DNA of 64,000 bases from an uncultured Carboxylicivirga sp. (GCF_963674565.1 NZ_OY771430.1:1798001-1862000), one strand, 5' to 3'. Shown: positions 37,401-46,234, counted from the stretch's first letter. Program-made: numbers and translations. Notes: a model not told the origin generated them from the sequence alone.

Positions 37401-38866
37401 AACAGGATATTCAGGATAATGAAATAAGCAGGCAATTAAAAATAATCAGAAAGAATGCCAATCGAATGCTTCAACTTGTCAATCAGTTACTCGACTTTAG
37501 AAAAGTTCAGAATAATAAAATGACTCTAAAAGTTGAGACAGTGGAACTAAATAAATTTGCCCAGGGCATTTACGAAAGTTTTATCCCATTAGCCAATCAC
37601 AAGGGTATCTTCTATACCTTTAAACCTAATGATACACCCATTGATATCTGGGCCGACAGATCAAAACTCGACTCCATTATTTACAACCTTATTTCCAATG
37701 CCATTAAATTCACTCCGGAGGGTAAAAAAGTGGTTGTTTCAGTTTCGGTCGACACACAAACATCCATGGCGCAAATCAAAGTTATTGATCAGGGGCCGGG
37801 TATATCAGATAAAGATATGTCTGAAATATTTACACGTTACACTATCCTGAGTGGAAACGAGCAGGCTGGAACAGGTATTGGATTATCGCTGGCTTACGAA
37901 TTGGCCAAGTTACATGGAGGTAATATAGAACTTTCCTCTGTTGAAAACCAGGGTAGTTCATTCTGGGTAAGCCTTCCTCTTGATCCGGAAAAAATATTGA
38001 ATTTACCTAATGTTCAGAAAAAAGAACATGCAGCAGAGAATAAAATTGATCATCATCTTGATTTCGATATTATAGAAGATAAAAGAGCGCTGAAAGAAGA
38101 ATCAAATGATCCGAATCCAACCATCTTGATTGTTGAAGATAATTTGGAGATTGCCAATTATCTCAAAACATCGTTAAACAGTTATTATAATTGTTTGATT
38201 GCTGCTAATGGTGTGGAAGGAATCAGGTTGGCTAAACAGGAAAATCCGGATGTGATTATTACGGATATTATGATGCCACAGATGGATGGTTTGGAAATGA
38301 CTCAGCAACTCAAAGAAGATTTTTCAACCTGCCACATACCTGTTATTATGATGACAGCTAAAACAGATGTTCAGGATCAGATTACAGGCATCGAAACAGG
38401 AGCTGAAGCATATATTACCAAGCCTTTAAATATCAAATACCTGAAAGCAGTAATTGATACCTTCAATCAACAGCGACAGCTATTAATTTCTAAATTCAGA
38501 AACAATAACACCATTGATCCCAAAACACTGAAAATTAATTTTAAAGACGAGGAATTCCTCAAAAAGCTTGTTGAATATATCGAAGAGAATTTCTCAGATG
38601 ATTTGAGTGTGGAAGTTCTATCGAGCCATTGTTGTGTTAGCCGAACAGTATTGTATAATAAAGTGAAAGGATTGACCGGACTAAGCCCACTGGAGTTTGT
38701 GAGACAGATGAAATTAAAAATTGCAAATCAGCTCTTATTAAAAGGATACTCGGTTTCCGAAGTCGCCTTTAAAGTTGGATATAACGATATAAAATATTTT
38801 TCGAAACTGTTTAAAAAACAATACGGTTATCCGCCAAGTAAAACACCCAAACCAACTGATAATTAA
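34484..38866 (+). CDS. hybrid two-component system regulator (HTCS) of pectin genes
   Basis: A 1460-residue one-protein signalling chain. Signal peptide, then a periplasmic two-propeller sensor of repeated LWIGT/IWLGT blades (about residues 25-800), a Y_Y_Y domain (about 815-900) and a membrane segment near 905-930. The histidine kinase has FFTNISHEIRTP with the phosphorylated histidine near 955, and an ATPase domain with GTGIGLSLA. The receiver has phospho-aspartate in IITDIMMPQMDG near 1260, and an AraC-type DNA-binding domain closes the protein (SVSEVAFKVGYNDIKYFSKLFKKQYG). HTCS proteins bind an oligosaccharide directly and activate the neighbouring SusCD operon; here the ligand is probably an oligogalacturonide or rhamnogalacturonan fragment. 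Confidence 0.96.
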   Translation: MKRSALIFLYLIYYCYTSVGQDIFRFEHFNSTNGLSQNTVTSLLNDNKGYLWIGTMNGLNRYDGYNFKIYKNNIDNPLLTNNRILSLWQDQKEFIWLQTYDNYYHYLNPKTEQFKTLPEYSTHINSKYNHASCFWQENQNLIWVGTSNGGIYRLNYNQDKDVYDQQHFSDKGRFSISNLKVNFIYTTKDSSVWIGTEKGLNLLTKEDVKSESYHFQHYFINLSFNSAIELTDKIWFGSDKGILEYSKSAGTFTLLNTVNTSDLPQDNIKQLFLSKQGIVIISLVENGVIAYDSNKQTWHTIQTHGKDILDIYFDRRNNAWITAKELGLTRLNLNDLSSHFYNLTKKTYQSITDLERHVFYEDKDNNLWIGLHGSGLHLYNAEKDEFKGYINDINDPNSLSSNIVHSIIEDAAGIMWLGTGQFKGGMEKVIRNNPAFKHLVLKENPDQINDNVVRSMVQDKNNCIWIGTKSGDLHVIDSNHKKIHKFSTFNGQIDNPENINIYSIYIDEDQYIWLGSKGEGLLVSTTPLPASPSEYKYLRFIQHKHIENDTSSLCSNKIYTITKGAGKDIWIGTFESGISKATVKNFKELSFTNYNTINSNLSNDLVRYMTFDSNDNLWVATSFGLNLLPADSLQQNRINFTTFYHSPTNKSSISYNDIVVIKEDSEQRIWFGTFGGGVNNIQLPLSDSIQFNTISSQQGLSNDVVFSIEEDDEGFIWFSSENGLSRYNTKLNSIEVFNEYNGLSFSNFSESTSIKLSDGKLFFGGFKGVEVINPDLIEQSKSHNNIELTNFQLFNKDVKVGVPKSPLKQNISYTDNIKLLHHQSSFSIEYSALDFRDPNKIQYAYMLEGFDPEWITVNHQTKATYTNLKPGEYIFKVKCTSNTGQWNNTYRDIKIVITPPWWQTNLALLGYIIIAILTYYIIRQIIWRINKYRKELDLEKTVNTLKLKFFTNISHEIRTPLTLILGPIDDLLQQDIQDNEISRQLKIIRKNANRMLQLVNQLLDFRKVQNNKMTLKVETVELNKFAQGIYESFIPLANHKGIFYTFKPNDTPIDIWADRSKLDSIIYNLISNAIKFTPEGKKVVVSVSVDTQTSMAQIKVIDQGPGISDKDMSEIFTRYTILSGNEQAGTGIGLSLAYELAKLHGGNIELSSVENQGSSFWVSLPLDPEKILNLPNVQKKEHAAENKIDHHLDFDIIEDKRALKEESNDPNPTILIVEDNLEIANYLKTSLNSYYNCLIAANGVEGIRLAKQENPDVIITDIMMPQMDGLEMTQQLKEDFSTCHIPVIMMTAKTDVQDQITGIETGAEAYITKPLNIKYLKAVIDTFNQQRQLLISKFRNNNTIDPKTLKINFKDEEFLKKLVEYIEENFSDDLSVEVLSSHCCVSRTVLYNKVKGLTGLSPLEFVRQMKLKIANQLLLKGYSVSEVAFKVGYNDIKYFSKLFKKQYGYPPSKTPKPTDN

Positions 38867-39091
38867 TTAGTAATTAATACAAAAACATCAGTTTTAAAGC
38901 TCAATCAAATGAGATCGTTATAGTTTTTGTAGTATTTATTAGAAAGTTGACGGATCGTTTCAATTACGGTGAAGTTCATTCATCAAACTATTAACCAAGC
39001 TATTGCAACAATGATTTAATAGCTGTAATCTTATAATGACAGCCATAGTTTCGTTATTTTAGCAGCTGTGTAATTGCCAAAACAATTCCAA

Positions 39092-39868
39092 ATGATACAA
39101 ATTAAACATTCTACTTCATTTCAAAAGACAATCTATTTTGTAGCTCTTATGCTACTTATCGGACTTACCAGCTGTAACCAAAGCAAACCTTATACCATCT
39201 ACCTGGCAGGTGATTCGACCATGGCAGAAAAGAAAGCAGATAAGCGACCGGAGACAGGCTGGGGAGAACATTTGCAGGAGTTTTTTTCAGCTAATGTTAC
39301 AGTTGCCAATCATGCACAAAACGGAAGAAGCAGTAAGTCTTTTGTCTCTGAAGGAAGATGGGATTCAATAATGAGTCTTTTAAAGCCTGGTGATTATGTA
39401 TTTATTGAATTCGGACACAACGATCAGAAGATAAAAAGTGAAGAGCGTTATTCATCACCAGAAGATTTTTATACCAATCTCTGTCGTTATGTTGACGATA
39501 CAAGATCAAAAAAGGCAACACCTGTATTATTAACGCCTATAATGAGAAGAAGATTTGATGAGAACGGACAGTTTTATGACACGCATGGCGAATATCCCGA
39601 AATGACAAGGAAAGCGGCTGCTGATAAAAAAGTTGTTCTATTGGATATGCATAAACTAACTAAAGAATTGATCGAGAACTATGGTGAGATAAAATCCAAA
39701 GAGCTTTTTTTAATTGCCGATTCAGCAGTGTGGACAAATTACCCTGATGGCATTGACGACAACACACACCTTAATGACTTGGGAGCTAAAGAAATAGCAA
39801 AAATTGCGGTTAGAGCAATTGAAGAATCTGACCTTGCAATTAAAAATGATCTGATCACTCAACCTTAA
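39092..39868 (+). CDS. CE12-type rhamnogalacturonan acetylesterase lipoprotein
   Basis: A 258-residue SGNH hydrolase from ATG 39092; an upstream TTG is less likely. The lipobox LTSC puts the lipidated cysteine at residue 28. SGNH blocks are in order: AGDSTM (serine 42), AQNGRSSKS, FGHNDQK and DDNTHLN. These are the features of rhamnogalacturonan acetylesterases (CE12, RhgT/YesT). It removes acetyl groups from pectin so that lyases and hydrolases can act. It lies 5 bases before the pectinesterase gene in the same operon. Confidence 0.92.
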   Translation: MIQIKHSTSFQKTIYFVALMLLIGLTSCNQSKPYTIYLAGDSTMAEKKADKRPETGWGEHLQEFFSANVTVANHAQNGRSSKSFVSEGRWDSIMSLLKPGDYVFIEFGHNDQKIKSEERYSSPEDFYTNLCRYVDDTRSKKATPVLLTPIMRRRFDENGQFYDTHGEYPEMTRKAAADKKVVLLDMHKLTKELIENYGEIKSKELFLIADSAVWTNYPDGIDDNTHLNDLGAKEIAKIAVRAIEESDLAIKNDLITQP

Positions 39869-39873
39869 CTAAA

Positions 39874-41160
39874 ATGAGACTTTTCATTAGCATACTTTGC
39901 GTATTCTACAGTATTAATATATGGGCCGATAATCAGGCTGATATTGTTGTTGCTGCAGATGGAACAGGAGATTACAATACCTTAACTGATGCCATCAGTC
40001 AACTACCTTATTATAATTACGAACGTGTTGTGATTTTTGTAAAGAATGGTATTTACAATGAAAAGATTCGGATAGAAAAAGATTACCTGACTATCAGAGG
40101 TGAGAGTCGGGATAGCACAATTATTGAATATGCACAACTTCGTGAAGATTGGATTGAACATCCGGATATAATAGGACCAGCTGTAATAAATATTGAGGCG
40201 GATGATATTGTTCTCGACAATCTGACTATAAGAAATACACAGCCCGAAATTGGTCCGCATGCTTTTGCCATTTTAGGTAATGGTACGCGAACCATCCTTA
40301 CCAATTGCAACATTACGAGTAAAGGAGGAGATACCGTTTCGCTTTGGAATTACAAACAAGGTATGTATTACCATGCTAATTGTTATTTCGAAGGATGTGT
40401 TGATTTTGTTTGTCCACGAGGATGGTGCTTTATTAAAGATTCTGAATTTCACCAGTTAAAAAACACTGCAACTCTATGGCATGCAGCAGTGGACGATAAA
40501 GAAAAGAAATTTGTGCTTCAGAATTGCAAATTTACAGGCGTGGATGGATGGCAATTAGGTCGCCATCACTATGAAGCCGCTTTCTATTTAATTGACTGTT
40601 CCTTTGGAAAAGGCATGGCAGACACGCCAATCTACTATGTTAGTTATCCCGACAAACCAGAGAAAAACCGCCCCTATTTCTGGAAAGACCGCTATTACTT
40701 TTCAGGATGTAAAGGTGATGGATTCCATTACAATTGGTTTGATGATAATTTCATCAGTAAAGGCTTAGTCAACCTCTCCCCTTCTGACTTATCTCCTTCC
40801 TGGACATTTAATCAACGATGGGATCCAGAATCAAAAGAGAAGCCTTATGTTTCTCAAATTAAAATAGTTGATAAACAGAATGTTTTTCTTGAATTTAATG
40901 AATCTGTGGGAGCAGATAATTCATTAAAACTACAAACTGAAACCGGGATTGAATTAGTTTTTATGCAAGGAACGGGAAGAAATATTTTACAGTTTAGTTC
41001 CCTTATTGATTTGAAAGAATCTGATTTAAAACAATCAATCAAAATAATTCAAGGCAAGATAGGTACCAATACAGCAAGTGTAACGGATAGAACAATCAAT
41101 ATTGGAGAAACAATATCCACTTCGAAGACTCAAATAACAGAGCTAAGTTGTAGAAAATAA
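39874..41160 (+). CDS. CE8 pectin methylesterase
   Basis: A 428-residue secreted beta-helix esterase (signal peptide ending near ADNQA). It begins DIVVAADGTGDYNTLTDAIS, the standard CE8 opening. The catalytic segments are recognisable but divergent: KQGMYYHANCYFEGCVDFVCPRGWCF replaces the usual Q...GTVDFIFG, and LGRHHYEAAFY replaces LGRPW. The glutamine, aspartate and arginine needed for catalysis are present. About 110 residues beyond the helix form a C-terminal beta-rich extension (VSQIKIVDKQNVFLEFNESVG). It removes methyl groups from homogalacturonan, allowing pectate lyases to cut. Confidence 0.9.
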   Translation: MRLFISILCVFYSINIWADNQADIVVAADGTGDYNTLTDAISQLPYYNYERVVIFVKNGIYNEKIRIEKDYLTIRGESRDSTIIEYAQLREDWIEHPDIIGPAVINIEADDIVLDNLTIRNTQPEIGPHAFAILGNGTRTILTNCNITSKGGDTVSLWNYKQGMYYHANCYFEGCVDFVCPRGWCFIKDSEFHQLKNTATLWHAAVDDKEKKFVLQNCKFTGVDGWQLGRHHYEAAFYLIDCSFGKGMADTPIYYVSYPDKPEKNRPYFWKDRYYFSGCKGDGFHYNWFDDNFISKGLVNLSPSDLSPSWTFNQRWDPESKEKPYVSQIKIVDKQNVFLEFNESVGADNSLKLQTETGIELVFMQGTGRNILQFSSLIDLKESDLKQSIKIIQGKIGTNTASVTDRTINIGETISTSKTQITELSCRK

Positions 41161-41209
41161 ATATCTCGTCCGTATAAAAACTAAACTCTGTCTGAATTTA
41201 TTTTTCTTC

Positions 41210-41629
41210 TTATTTCGACTCAACGTATCTTTTAAAATTATCAAGTATTGCCTGCCAACCACTTCTTTGCAATTCAATTGAATTAATACTTTCTGCTTCA
41301 AAAGTTTCGATTATCCTTACACCATCATGTTCAACCAAGAACTCAATCGATACTTTTCTACCATCAGAAATTTCATATTTAATCATGGCATTTTCCTCAA
41401 TTTGCTGGTAAGTTCCGGTATAATCAAATCCCATAGACCCGTCTTTGGCTTCCATTCTCCAATTTAATTCACCCTTTATTCTCAAATCATTCATTGCCTT
41501 AGGACAACACCACGTATCTGCAGCAAAATTCCAATTTACAATATGTTCAGGTAATGTCCATCGTTTCCATACAAGATCAATTGGTGCATTTATCACAGCC
41601 TCTACTGTTATTAATTCTTTAGATTTCAT
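41210..41629 (-). CDS. SRPBCC (AHSA1-like) protein
   Basis: A 139-residue START/Bet v1-fold protein: VEAVINAPIDLVWKRWTLPEHIVNWNFAADTWCCP at the start and GWQAILDNFKRYVESK at the end match the AHSA1/polyketide-cyclase-like group. These small proteins bind hydrophobic ligands or assist chaperones; the ligand here is unknown. It overlaps the preceding DUF1801 gene by four bases, so the two are one transcript. It does not appear to belong to the pectin locus. Confidence 0.85.
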   Translation of the reverse strand: MKSKELITVEAVINAPIDLVWKRWTLPEHIVNWNFAADTWCCPKAMNDLRIKGELNWRMEAKDGSMGFDYTGTYQQIEENAMIKYEISDGRKVSIEFLVEHDGVRIIETFEAESINSIELQRSGWQAILDNFKRYVESK

Positions 41630-42006
41630 ACCTGACCTTTTTTTATAAGTTCAACTCTATACTTAACCATTTTAACTATCAACTGTTTTGGCAATGACTG
41701 ATCTATTGGAAACTGAACAGATCCTTTCCCTTTTTTATAATTTGAGAGTTCATTACTAAACTTATCCATTACACTTGGATGCGGATACAAGCCAACATGT
41801 TTTTTATATCCGGCTATCATTATTTGCTGATCTCTTTTACCACCTTCAACCAAACTATAGGCCGGTATATTATAGTTAATAACCTCAATTGCATTAGGTT
41901 CTGCAGTAAAAATATAACTTCTAAGTTCGAGCAGAACCTCTCTGACCTGTATAGGTTGACTATAAAAGTACTCATCAACCGTTTTAAACCTTAGTAAATT
42001 TTTCAT
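41626..42006 (-). CDS. DUF1801 (YdhG-like) protein
   Basis: A 126-residue protein with the DUF1801 pattern: VDEYFYSQPIQVREVLLELRSYIFTAEPNAIEVINYNIPAYSL, then KKHVGLYPHP and KGKGSVQFPIDQSLP. The fold is related to the small YdhG/iron chaperone-like proteins; the function is not established. Translation is probably coupled to the SRPBCC gene through the ATGA overlap. The pair is common in Bacteroidota as an independent cassette. Confidence 0.85.
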   Translation of the reverse strand: MKNLLRFKTVDEYFYSQPIQVREVLLELRSYIFTAEPNAIEVINYNIPAYSLVEGGKRDQQIMIAGYKKHVGLYPHPSVMDKFSNELSNYKKGKGSVQFPIDQSLPKQLIVKMVKYRVELIKKGQV

Positions 42007-42104
42007 GCAGATTCAGTTTTATAACAATATCGAATCTCAAGTTTTTGAAAATAAAATAAATGTATCATTTTATTTAGATTCTTTTCAAAAAGAATTATTC
42101 AATT

Positions 42105-42136
42105 AAAAAAGGCTACCTTATTAGATAGCCTTTTTT
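42105..42136. terminator. bidirectional terminator
   Basis: GGCTA (42111-42115) pairs with TAGCC (42126-42130), with A6 before and T6 after, so it can work in both directions. It lies between the lipoprotein gene and the DUF1801 gene. Confidence 0.85.
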
Positions 42137-42153
42137 ACTAGTGTATATTTCAC

Positions 42154-42840
42154 TTATAATTTAATTAAATCGGCAGCCTCTTTTATATTTTCCTTTAACA
42201 TATCAGCAATATCAGAGTTGCCATCTTCATTATCAGGATTAATTTCGATTAATCCATCTCCATCTTCATCTGTTGCCTGAGACAAATCTATTGTATTAAG
42301 CGAATTTAGAAATTTATCCATAACAAATTTAATATTAATCTCTACGTTATTGCCAGCAACAGTTATTCCTTCTACATATTCAAAATCGAAATTTTCACTT
42401 GTATCATGCCAAAATTCAAAAGGTGTTCCATCAATTGTTCCTTCCATATAAATGGCCCGATCATACAATGGATCTGACACCAACCTATCCATGTCTTTGT
42501 GAAGCTTGAATCTTAGAACTTTGTATATTCCATCCGGAATATCAACTGTTCCAATCGTTTGACTTAATGCATCTGTTTCACTCATTAAATCAACATCATA
42601 CGGACCTCTAAATTGCACCTCTGAAGTATTGAATTCACTTTCATCCACTTTAAACTCAACATCTCGAAAAGAAAGTTTAAAATCAATTATCTTAACATCT
42701 GCAACGAGATTAATATTCGATGCTTTAAGGTTCTGATTAATACCCGATAAACTTAATGTCACACTACTCTTTTCCTCATCCTTACTACATGCACTAACAA
42801 CAAGAATTAAAGCAAGTAATAAATAATTAATCTTTTTCAT
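42154..42840 (-). CDS. DUF4382-like lipoprotein of unknown function
   Basis: A 228-residue lipoprotein (lipobox VVSACS). The body is beta-rich, and an EF-hand-like calcium motif TDEDGDGLIEINPDNEDGN lies near residue 190. The layout resembles DUF4382-type lipoproteins of Bacteroidota, but I recognise no specific family with certainty. It has its own promoter region upstream and a terminator downstream, so it is likely monocistronic. Confidence 0.6.
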   Translation of the reverse strand: MKKINYLLLALILVVSACSKDEEKSSVTLSLSGINQNLKASNINLVADVKIIDFKLSFRDVEFKVDESEFNTSEVQFRGPYDVDLMSETDALSQTIGTVDIPDGIYKVLRFKLHKDMDRLVSDPLYDRAIYMEGTIDGTPFEFWHDTSENFDFEYVEGITVAGNNVEINIKFVMDKFLNSLNTIDLSQATDEDGDGLIEINPDNEDGNSDIADMLKENIKEAADLIKL

Positions 42841-42918
42841 ACGCCTCTATTTTAATCCATAACTATTTAAACTACGTCAATTAGGTAATTAAGGTTTTAA
42901 TTACTTCAAGTAATAAAT

Positions 42919-43101
42919 TTACTTTTTGCAAGTTTTTATACTTAATGGAAGATATAAAGGGCACCAGGATACTAATGCTGTAAAAACTGGAATCAGTCCA
43001 ACCAAACCCCACCAGCTTTTAAAATATAAGCCAATTCCACCTATTACTATACCAAGAATTAAACGGATTATTCTATCTGTTTTACCTACATTACATTTCA
43101 T
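42919..43101 (-). CDS. DUF2892 (YgaP-like) membrane protein
   Basis: A 60-residue protein: MKCNVGKTDRIIRLILG, then two hydrophobic segments separated by a short turn and a C-terminal WCPLYLPL, exactly the DUF2892 pattern. The family is the membrane part of rhodanese YgaP and is often linked to thiol or sulfide metabolism. It lies 80 bases downstream of a Crp/Fnr regulator gene in the same direction, so the regulator may control it. Confidence 0.88.
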   Translation of the reverse strand: MKCNVGKTDRIIRLILGIVIGGIGLYFKSWWGLVGLIPVFTALVSWCPLYLPLSIKTCKK

Positions 43102-43181
43102 GATTAAATAATTTTAGTTAAACATTTGATTTAATGTCACCAAAATTACTGAGTCCAGGATTGATTACTTTGTGATGTAGG

Positions 43182-43799
43182 TTACAATGGACGAATTATT
43201 TTAATAAATCCCCTTTCTAGCAATAGATAACCGTCTTTTTCCATTTGTTTTAATAGCCTGGAAATAACCTCACGTGCCGTACCTATTTGATTTGCTAATT
43301 CTTGGTGAGTAATTTTGATAGTATCACCTTCTAAATTCTGAAGCTTTTTTAATTTCTCGTATAAACGACTATCTGTTTGTTTAAAAGAAATACTATCTAC
43401 TAATTGAAGTAAGGAATCAAGTCTGTCATAATAATGTTGCATTACAAATTTTCGCCAACTTTTAAAGGTATCCATCCATTCCCTCACTTTAGCAGCTGGT
43501 ACCACAACCATTATCGATTCCTCTTCGGTTAAAGCTTCTGCTTTACTCTGCTTTTCGTTTAAACAAGATGTAATAGAAAGAATACAACTTTCTCCTGGAT
43601 TAATATGATAGAGCACAATCTCCTTCCCAGTTTCATCGGATTTTATAACTTTTATTTTCCCTTCTATTACCAAAGGTACTTCTTTAATATACACATCCTC
43701 TTTAAGAATAATTGTTCCCTTTGGGATTTTAATCTCAGACAAATTTCTAATCTGTTCAAGAAGGTCAGGTTCAAATATGTTACTGAAATTAAGATCCAT
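43182..43799 (-). CDS. Crp/Fnr-family transcription regulator
   Basis: A 205-residue regulator. The cyclic-nucleotide-binding-like fold is at about residues 15-130 (PLVIEGKIKVIKSDETGKEIVLYHINPGESCILSI) and the Crp-type helix-turn-helix near 150-195 (ITHQELANQIGTAREVISRLLKQMEKDGYLLLERG). No four-cysteine iron-sulfur site like that of Fnr is visible; there is a CILSITSCL pair in the sensor domain that could be redox-active. The DUF2892 gene downstream suggests a role in stress or sulfur response. Confidence 0.88.
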   Translation of the reverse strand: MDLNFSNIFEPDLLEQIRNLSEIKIPKGTIILKEDVYIKEVPLVIEGKIKVIKSDETGKEIVLYHINPGESCILSITSCLNEKQSKAEALTEEESIMVVVPAAKVREWMDTFKSWRKFVMQHYYDRLDSLLQLVDSISFKQTDSRLYEKLKKLQNLEGDTIKITHQELANQIGTAREVISRLLKQMEKDGYLLLERGFIKIIRPL

Positions 43800-43882
43800 T
43801 TTTTTAGATTTAATAATTCAATTACAAAATTTCATTACATCAATATTCATTATAAAACCTTCTTAAATAGAAAATCTATTTA

Positions 43883-44245
43883 TCAAGATCGTAGAATCTT
43901 TTCCATCTTTTTACCTTTAGCTAATTCATCAACTAGTTTATCAAGGTATCTCACTTGTTTGGTAATTGGATTCTCAATCTCTTCTATTCTATAACCACAA
44001 ATCACACCTTTTATAAGGTCTGCATTTGTATTTAGTTTTGCTAATTCAAAAAATGATTTAAAGTTCACCTCGTCGTCTATCAATTCCTTGATTTTCTCAT
44101 TATCAAAGCCGGTAAGCCATTCAATTACCTGATGTAATTCTTCCTTTGTTCTGCCCTTATTTTCTACTTTTGATAGATAATGTGGATAAACGGAAGCGAA
44201 GGTCATTTCAGCTATTTTCTTATTATGCTCAGGTGTTGTTTTCAT
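43883..44245 (-). CDS. DUF2200 protein
   Basis: A 120-residue cytoplasmic protein: EHNKKIAEMTFASVYPHYLSKVENKGRTKEELHQVIEWLTGFD is the typical DUF2200 start and IKGVICGYRIEEIENPITKQVRYLDKLVDELAKGKKMEKILR the end. The function is unknown. It lies 83 bases upstream of the Crp/Fnr gene in the same direction. Confidence 0.88.
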   Translation of the reverse strand: MKTTPEHNKKIAEMTFASVYPHYLSKVENKGRTKEELHQVIEWLTGFDNEKIKELIDDEVNFKSFFELAKLNTNADLIKGVICGYRIEEIENPITKQVRYLDKLVDELAKGKKMEKILRS

Positions 44246-44430
44246 GATAATTTATATACTAAACTCTAGGTTTTAATCCATCAACTTTTATTCAACGTTT
44301 TTAGTAATTCAGGGTTTTATTAAGGGGCAGAAATAATCAAAATATGTATTTACAGGATTGACAAATGTAGTAAATATACAATCTTGGTTCAATATTTACT
44401 AAAATTATAAAAGCTACTATAAGCCGCCAA
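44246..44430. other. intergenic region with a long palindrome
   Basis: No gene is seen. TAGTAAATAT at 44368-44377 is perfectly inverted at 44392-44401 (14-base loop). A second perfect inverted repeat, ACATTAG/CTAATGT, is at 44453-44459 and 44475-44481, within the next repeat unit. Confidence 0.5.
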
Positions 44431-44556
44431 CTATACAACGTTTTATTCCACTACATTAGCAATATACTTTTATTCTAATGTAAGATGATAATACAAAATT
44501 GAGAACAAGTGAACCTTGAGATTCTTTATTCCAGGGGGGGTGTGGGCTGGTGTTTT
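44431..44556. repeat. attC-like intergenic repeat, unit 1
   Basis: Left part CTATACAACGTTTTATTCC, right part TGTGGGCTGGTG (44541-44552). The right part is the inverted near-copy (10 of 12) of CACTTGCCCACA at 45030-45041, so the pair brackets the 44597-44998 gene. This unit is the most degenerate of the four. Confidence 0.4.
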
Positions 44557-44596
44557 TAGATATTTTTGGATAGTTAATCAAGTCCATTTATTCTAT

Positions 44597-44998
44597 TTAG
44601 AAATTAGTTATTGAATATATAAATAAAACATATGTCATTATAAAGTATAGAATCACAGCTGATCTTTTTAATGTCAATGCTATATTCTTGTCATTGTGCC
44701 ATTTGTGTGATAATTCTGTGTATTTATTTTTATATCGAATTATATTTAAAAGAACAATCAAAATATATGCAACACTTTCAATTTGAATATCATAACTCTT
44801 TAATATACTTAGTAAAGGTCTCCATATAAATAAAACGATAGTTACAATATTCATTAGTTGCAACATCCCAAATATTGCACTTACTATAAATTCTTTCTCC
44901 TTAAAGTATCCTATTTTTTCACCAACTATAAATGCAAATGTGTAATGAATATAATCAATTGATTCTAGAGGATTTATTATTTTGAAATTCTTTTTCAC
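44597..44998 (-). CDS. hypothetical membrane protein
   Basis: A 133-residue protein with three or four hydrophobic segments (AIFGMLQLMNIVTIVLFIWRPLL, VAYILIVLLNIIRY, LYFIMTYVLFIYSI). I do not recognise a family. It is flanked by attC-like repeats, which suggests a captured cassette gene. Confidence 0.5.
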   Translation of the reverse strand: MKKNFKIINPLESIDYIHYTFAFIVGEKIGYFKEKEFIVSAIFGMLQLMNIVTIVLFIWRPLLSILKSYDIQIESVAYILIVLLNIIRYKNKYTELSHKWHNDKNIALTLKRSAVILYFIMTYVLFIYSITNF

Positions 44999-45025
44999 TA
45001 GGTTATTGATTTATAGTTCTGTTTC

Positions 45026-45229
45026 TTAGCACTTGCCCACAACGATTTGTATAAATTACAGTGCGTATTTGAAGGAATATCTTATCATTACGCACTTAGC
45101 TAATTAATTTTGAACACAATATTGCAAATAATAATTTCTCCGTGAGAAATTAATTTGCGCAGCTTATTACTTGTAGTTGCATTCATTTTAACTAAATAGC
45201 AGCATTGAATTTATACGTTGTTATAGCGT
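45026..45229. repeat. attC-like intergenic repeat, unit 2
   Basis: Left end CACTTGCCCACAACG (45030-45044), a bulge, then TATAAATT (45050-45057). The right end mirrors it: AATTTATA (45208-45215) followed by CGTTGTTATAGCG (45216-45228). The two halves can fold into one long stem with a central loop, as attC sites do. Confidence 0.5.
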
Positions 45230-45233
45230 GTTT

Positions 45234-46064
45234 TTATTTGCATACTTCTTCAATTTCTTTAACAATATCTAATGTTAAATCAATTCCATATTTCTTTGCC
45301 AATTGAAATGATTCACAAGCTTCATCTTTTTTTCCTAAATCAATTAATATTTCAGCTTTTGTTATATGCGCATTTGCATAATCAAATCTTTCTTCGATTG
45401 ATTTATTTATAAATTCAAGAGCTTTTAAATCGTCTTCCATTGACCTATAAGTTTCAGATATAGCATTATACAACTGAGCTTTATGTTTAGGTGGCATTTC
45501 CTTCAAAAGTTCAAATAAAATTCCTAGAGATTCATCATTTCTACCAATTTTTGACAAAGCCATTGCTTTATTGGCTTTTGAATAGTAATCGCTTGGAGAT
45601 TTTGCTAAATGAAAGTTTAGATCATCTAACAGCAATTGATATTCTTCCGTTTTTAAATAAACACTAGCTCTTGACATTATAATTTCTTCATTGCCAGGTA
45701 AATATTTCAATGCGTTATTATAATCATTCAAAGCATTTGTGTAATCTTTTACTCTAAAATAACAATAACCTCTTCTATATAATGTCTCTCCTGTTTCTTT
45801 CAATTCAAGAGTTTTTGTATAAAATTCAGTGGCTTTTTCAAAATTCTCAAGATTTTCATTTGAGAAACCTGAATAATACAGGGCATTATAATTTTCAGAA
45901 TTAATTTCTAATGCTTGATTAAAAAAAGTCAATGCTTTTTCATAATTGCCCTTCTTTCCTTGATTAATACCTTTTTGAGCCAATGCATTGTCTTTCTGGG
46001 CCAAACTAATTGTAGTAGTAAAAAGTAACAGTGTAATTAGAAAAGTTAGTTTCTTTTGTCTCAT
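45234..46064 (-). CDS. secreted tetratricopeptide-repeat protein
   Basis: A 276-residue protein: signal peptide (MRQKKLTFLITLLLFTTTISLAQ) followed by about six to seven TPR units, such as GNYEKALTFFNQALEINSENYNALYYSG and KDYTNALNDYNNALKYLPGNEEI. TPR proteins are scaffolds for protein binding; the partner is unknown. It lies inside the repeat-separated gene series and is bracketed by CGTTGT.../...ACAACG ends. Confidence 0.85.
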   Translation of the reverse strand: MRQKKLTFLITLLLFTTTISLAQKDNALAQKGINQGKKGNYEKALTFFNQALEINSENYNALYYSGFSNENLENFEKATEFYTKTLELKETGETLYRRGYCYFRVKDYTNALNDYNNALKYLPGNEEIIMSRASVYLKTEEYQLLLDDLNFHLAKSPSDYYSKANKAMALSKIGRNDESLGILFELLKEMPPKHKAQLYNAISETYRSMEDDLKALEFINKSIEERFDYANAHITKAEILIDLGKKDEACESFQLAKKYGIDLTLDIVKEIEEVCK

Positions 46065-46090
46065 ATTAGTTGATTTGTTGGTTTTTAAAA

Positions 46091-46233
46091 TTGCTTACAA
46101 CGTTTGCTGGATGAAGTCGTGGCGAATTGGTCGTGGTGTCGTGTCACCCGATAGGGGGACTAAGACGGTAGACAAAGGCGTCAGGACGAGCAAACCGAGC
46201 CATGCTTTATTTCCAGCGTGTTAGTGGCAGTTG
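46091..46233. repeat. attC-like intergenic repeat, unit 3
   Basis: Left end TTGCTTACAACG (46091-46102) and stem GCTGGA (46106-46111). Right end: stem TCCAGC (46212-46217), then GTTAGTGGCAGTTG (46220-46233). The last 14 bases are the inverted copy (13 of 14) of CAATTGCCACTAAC at 46738-46751, beyond the next gene. Confidence 0.5.
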
Positions 46234-46234
46234 T

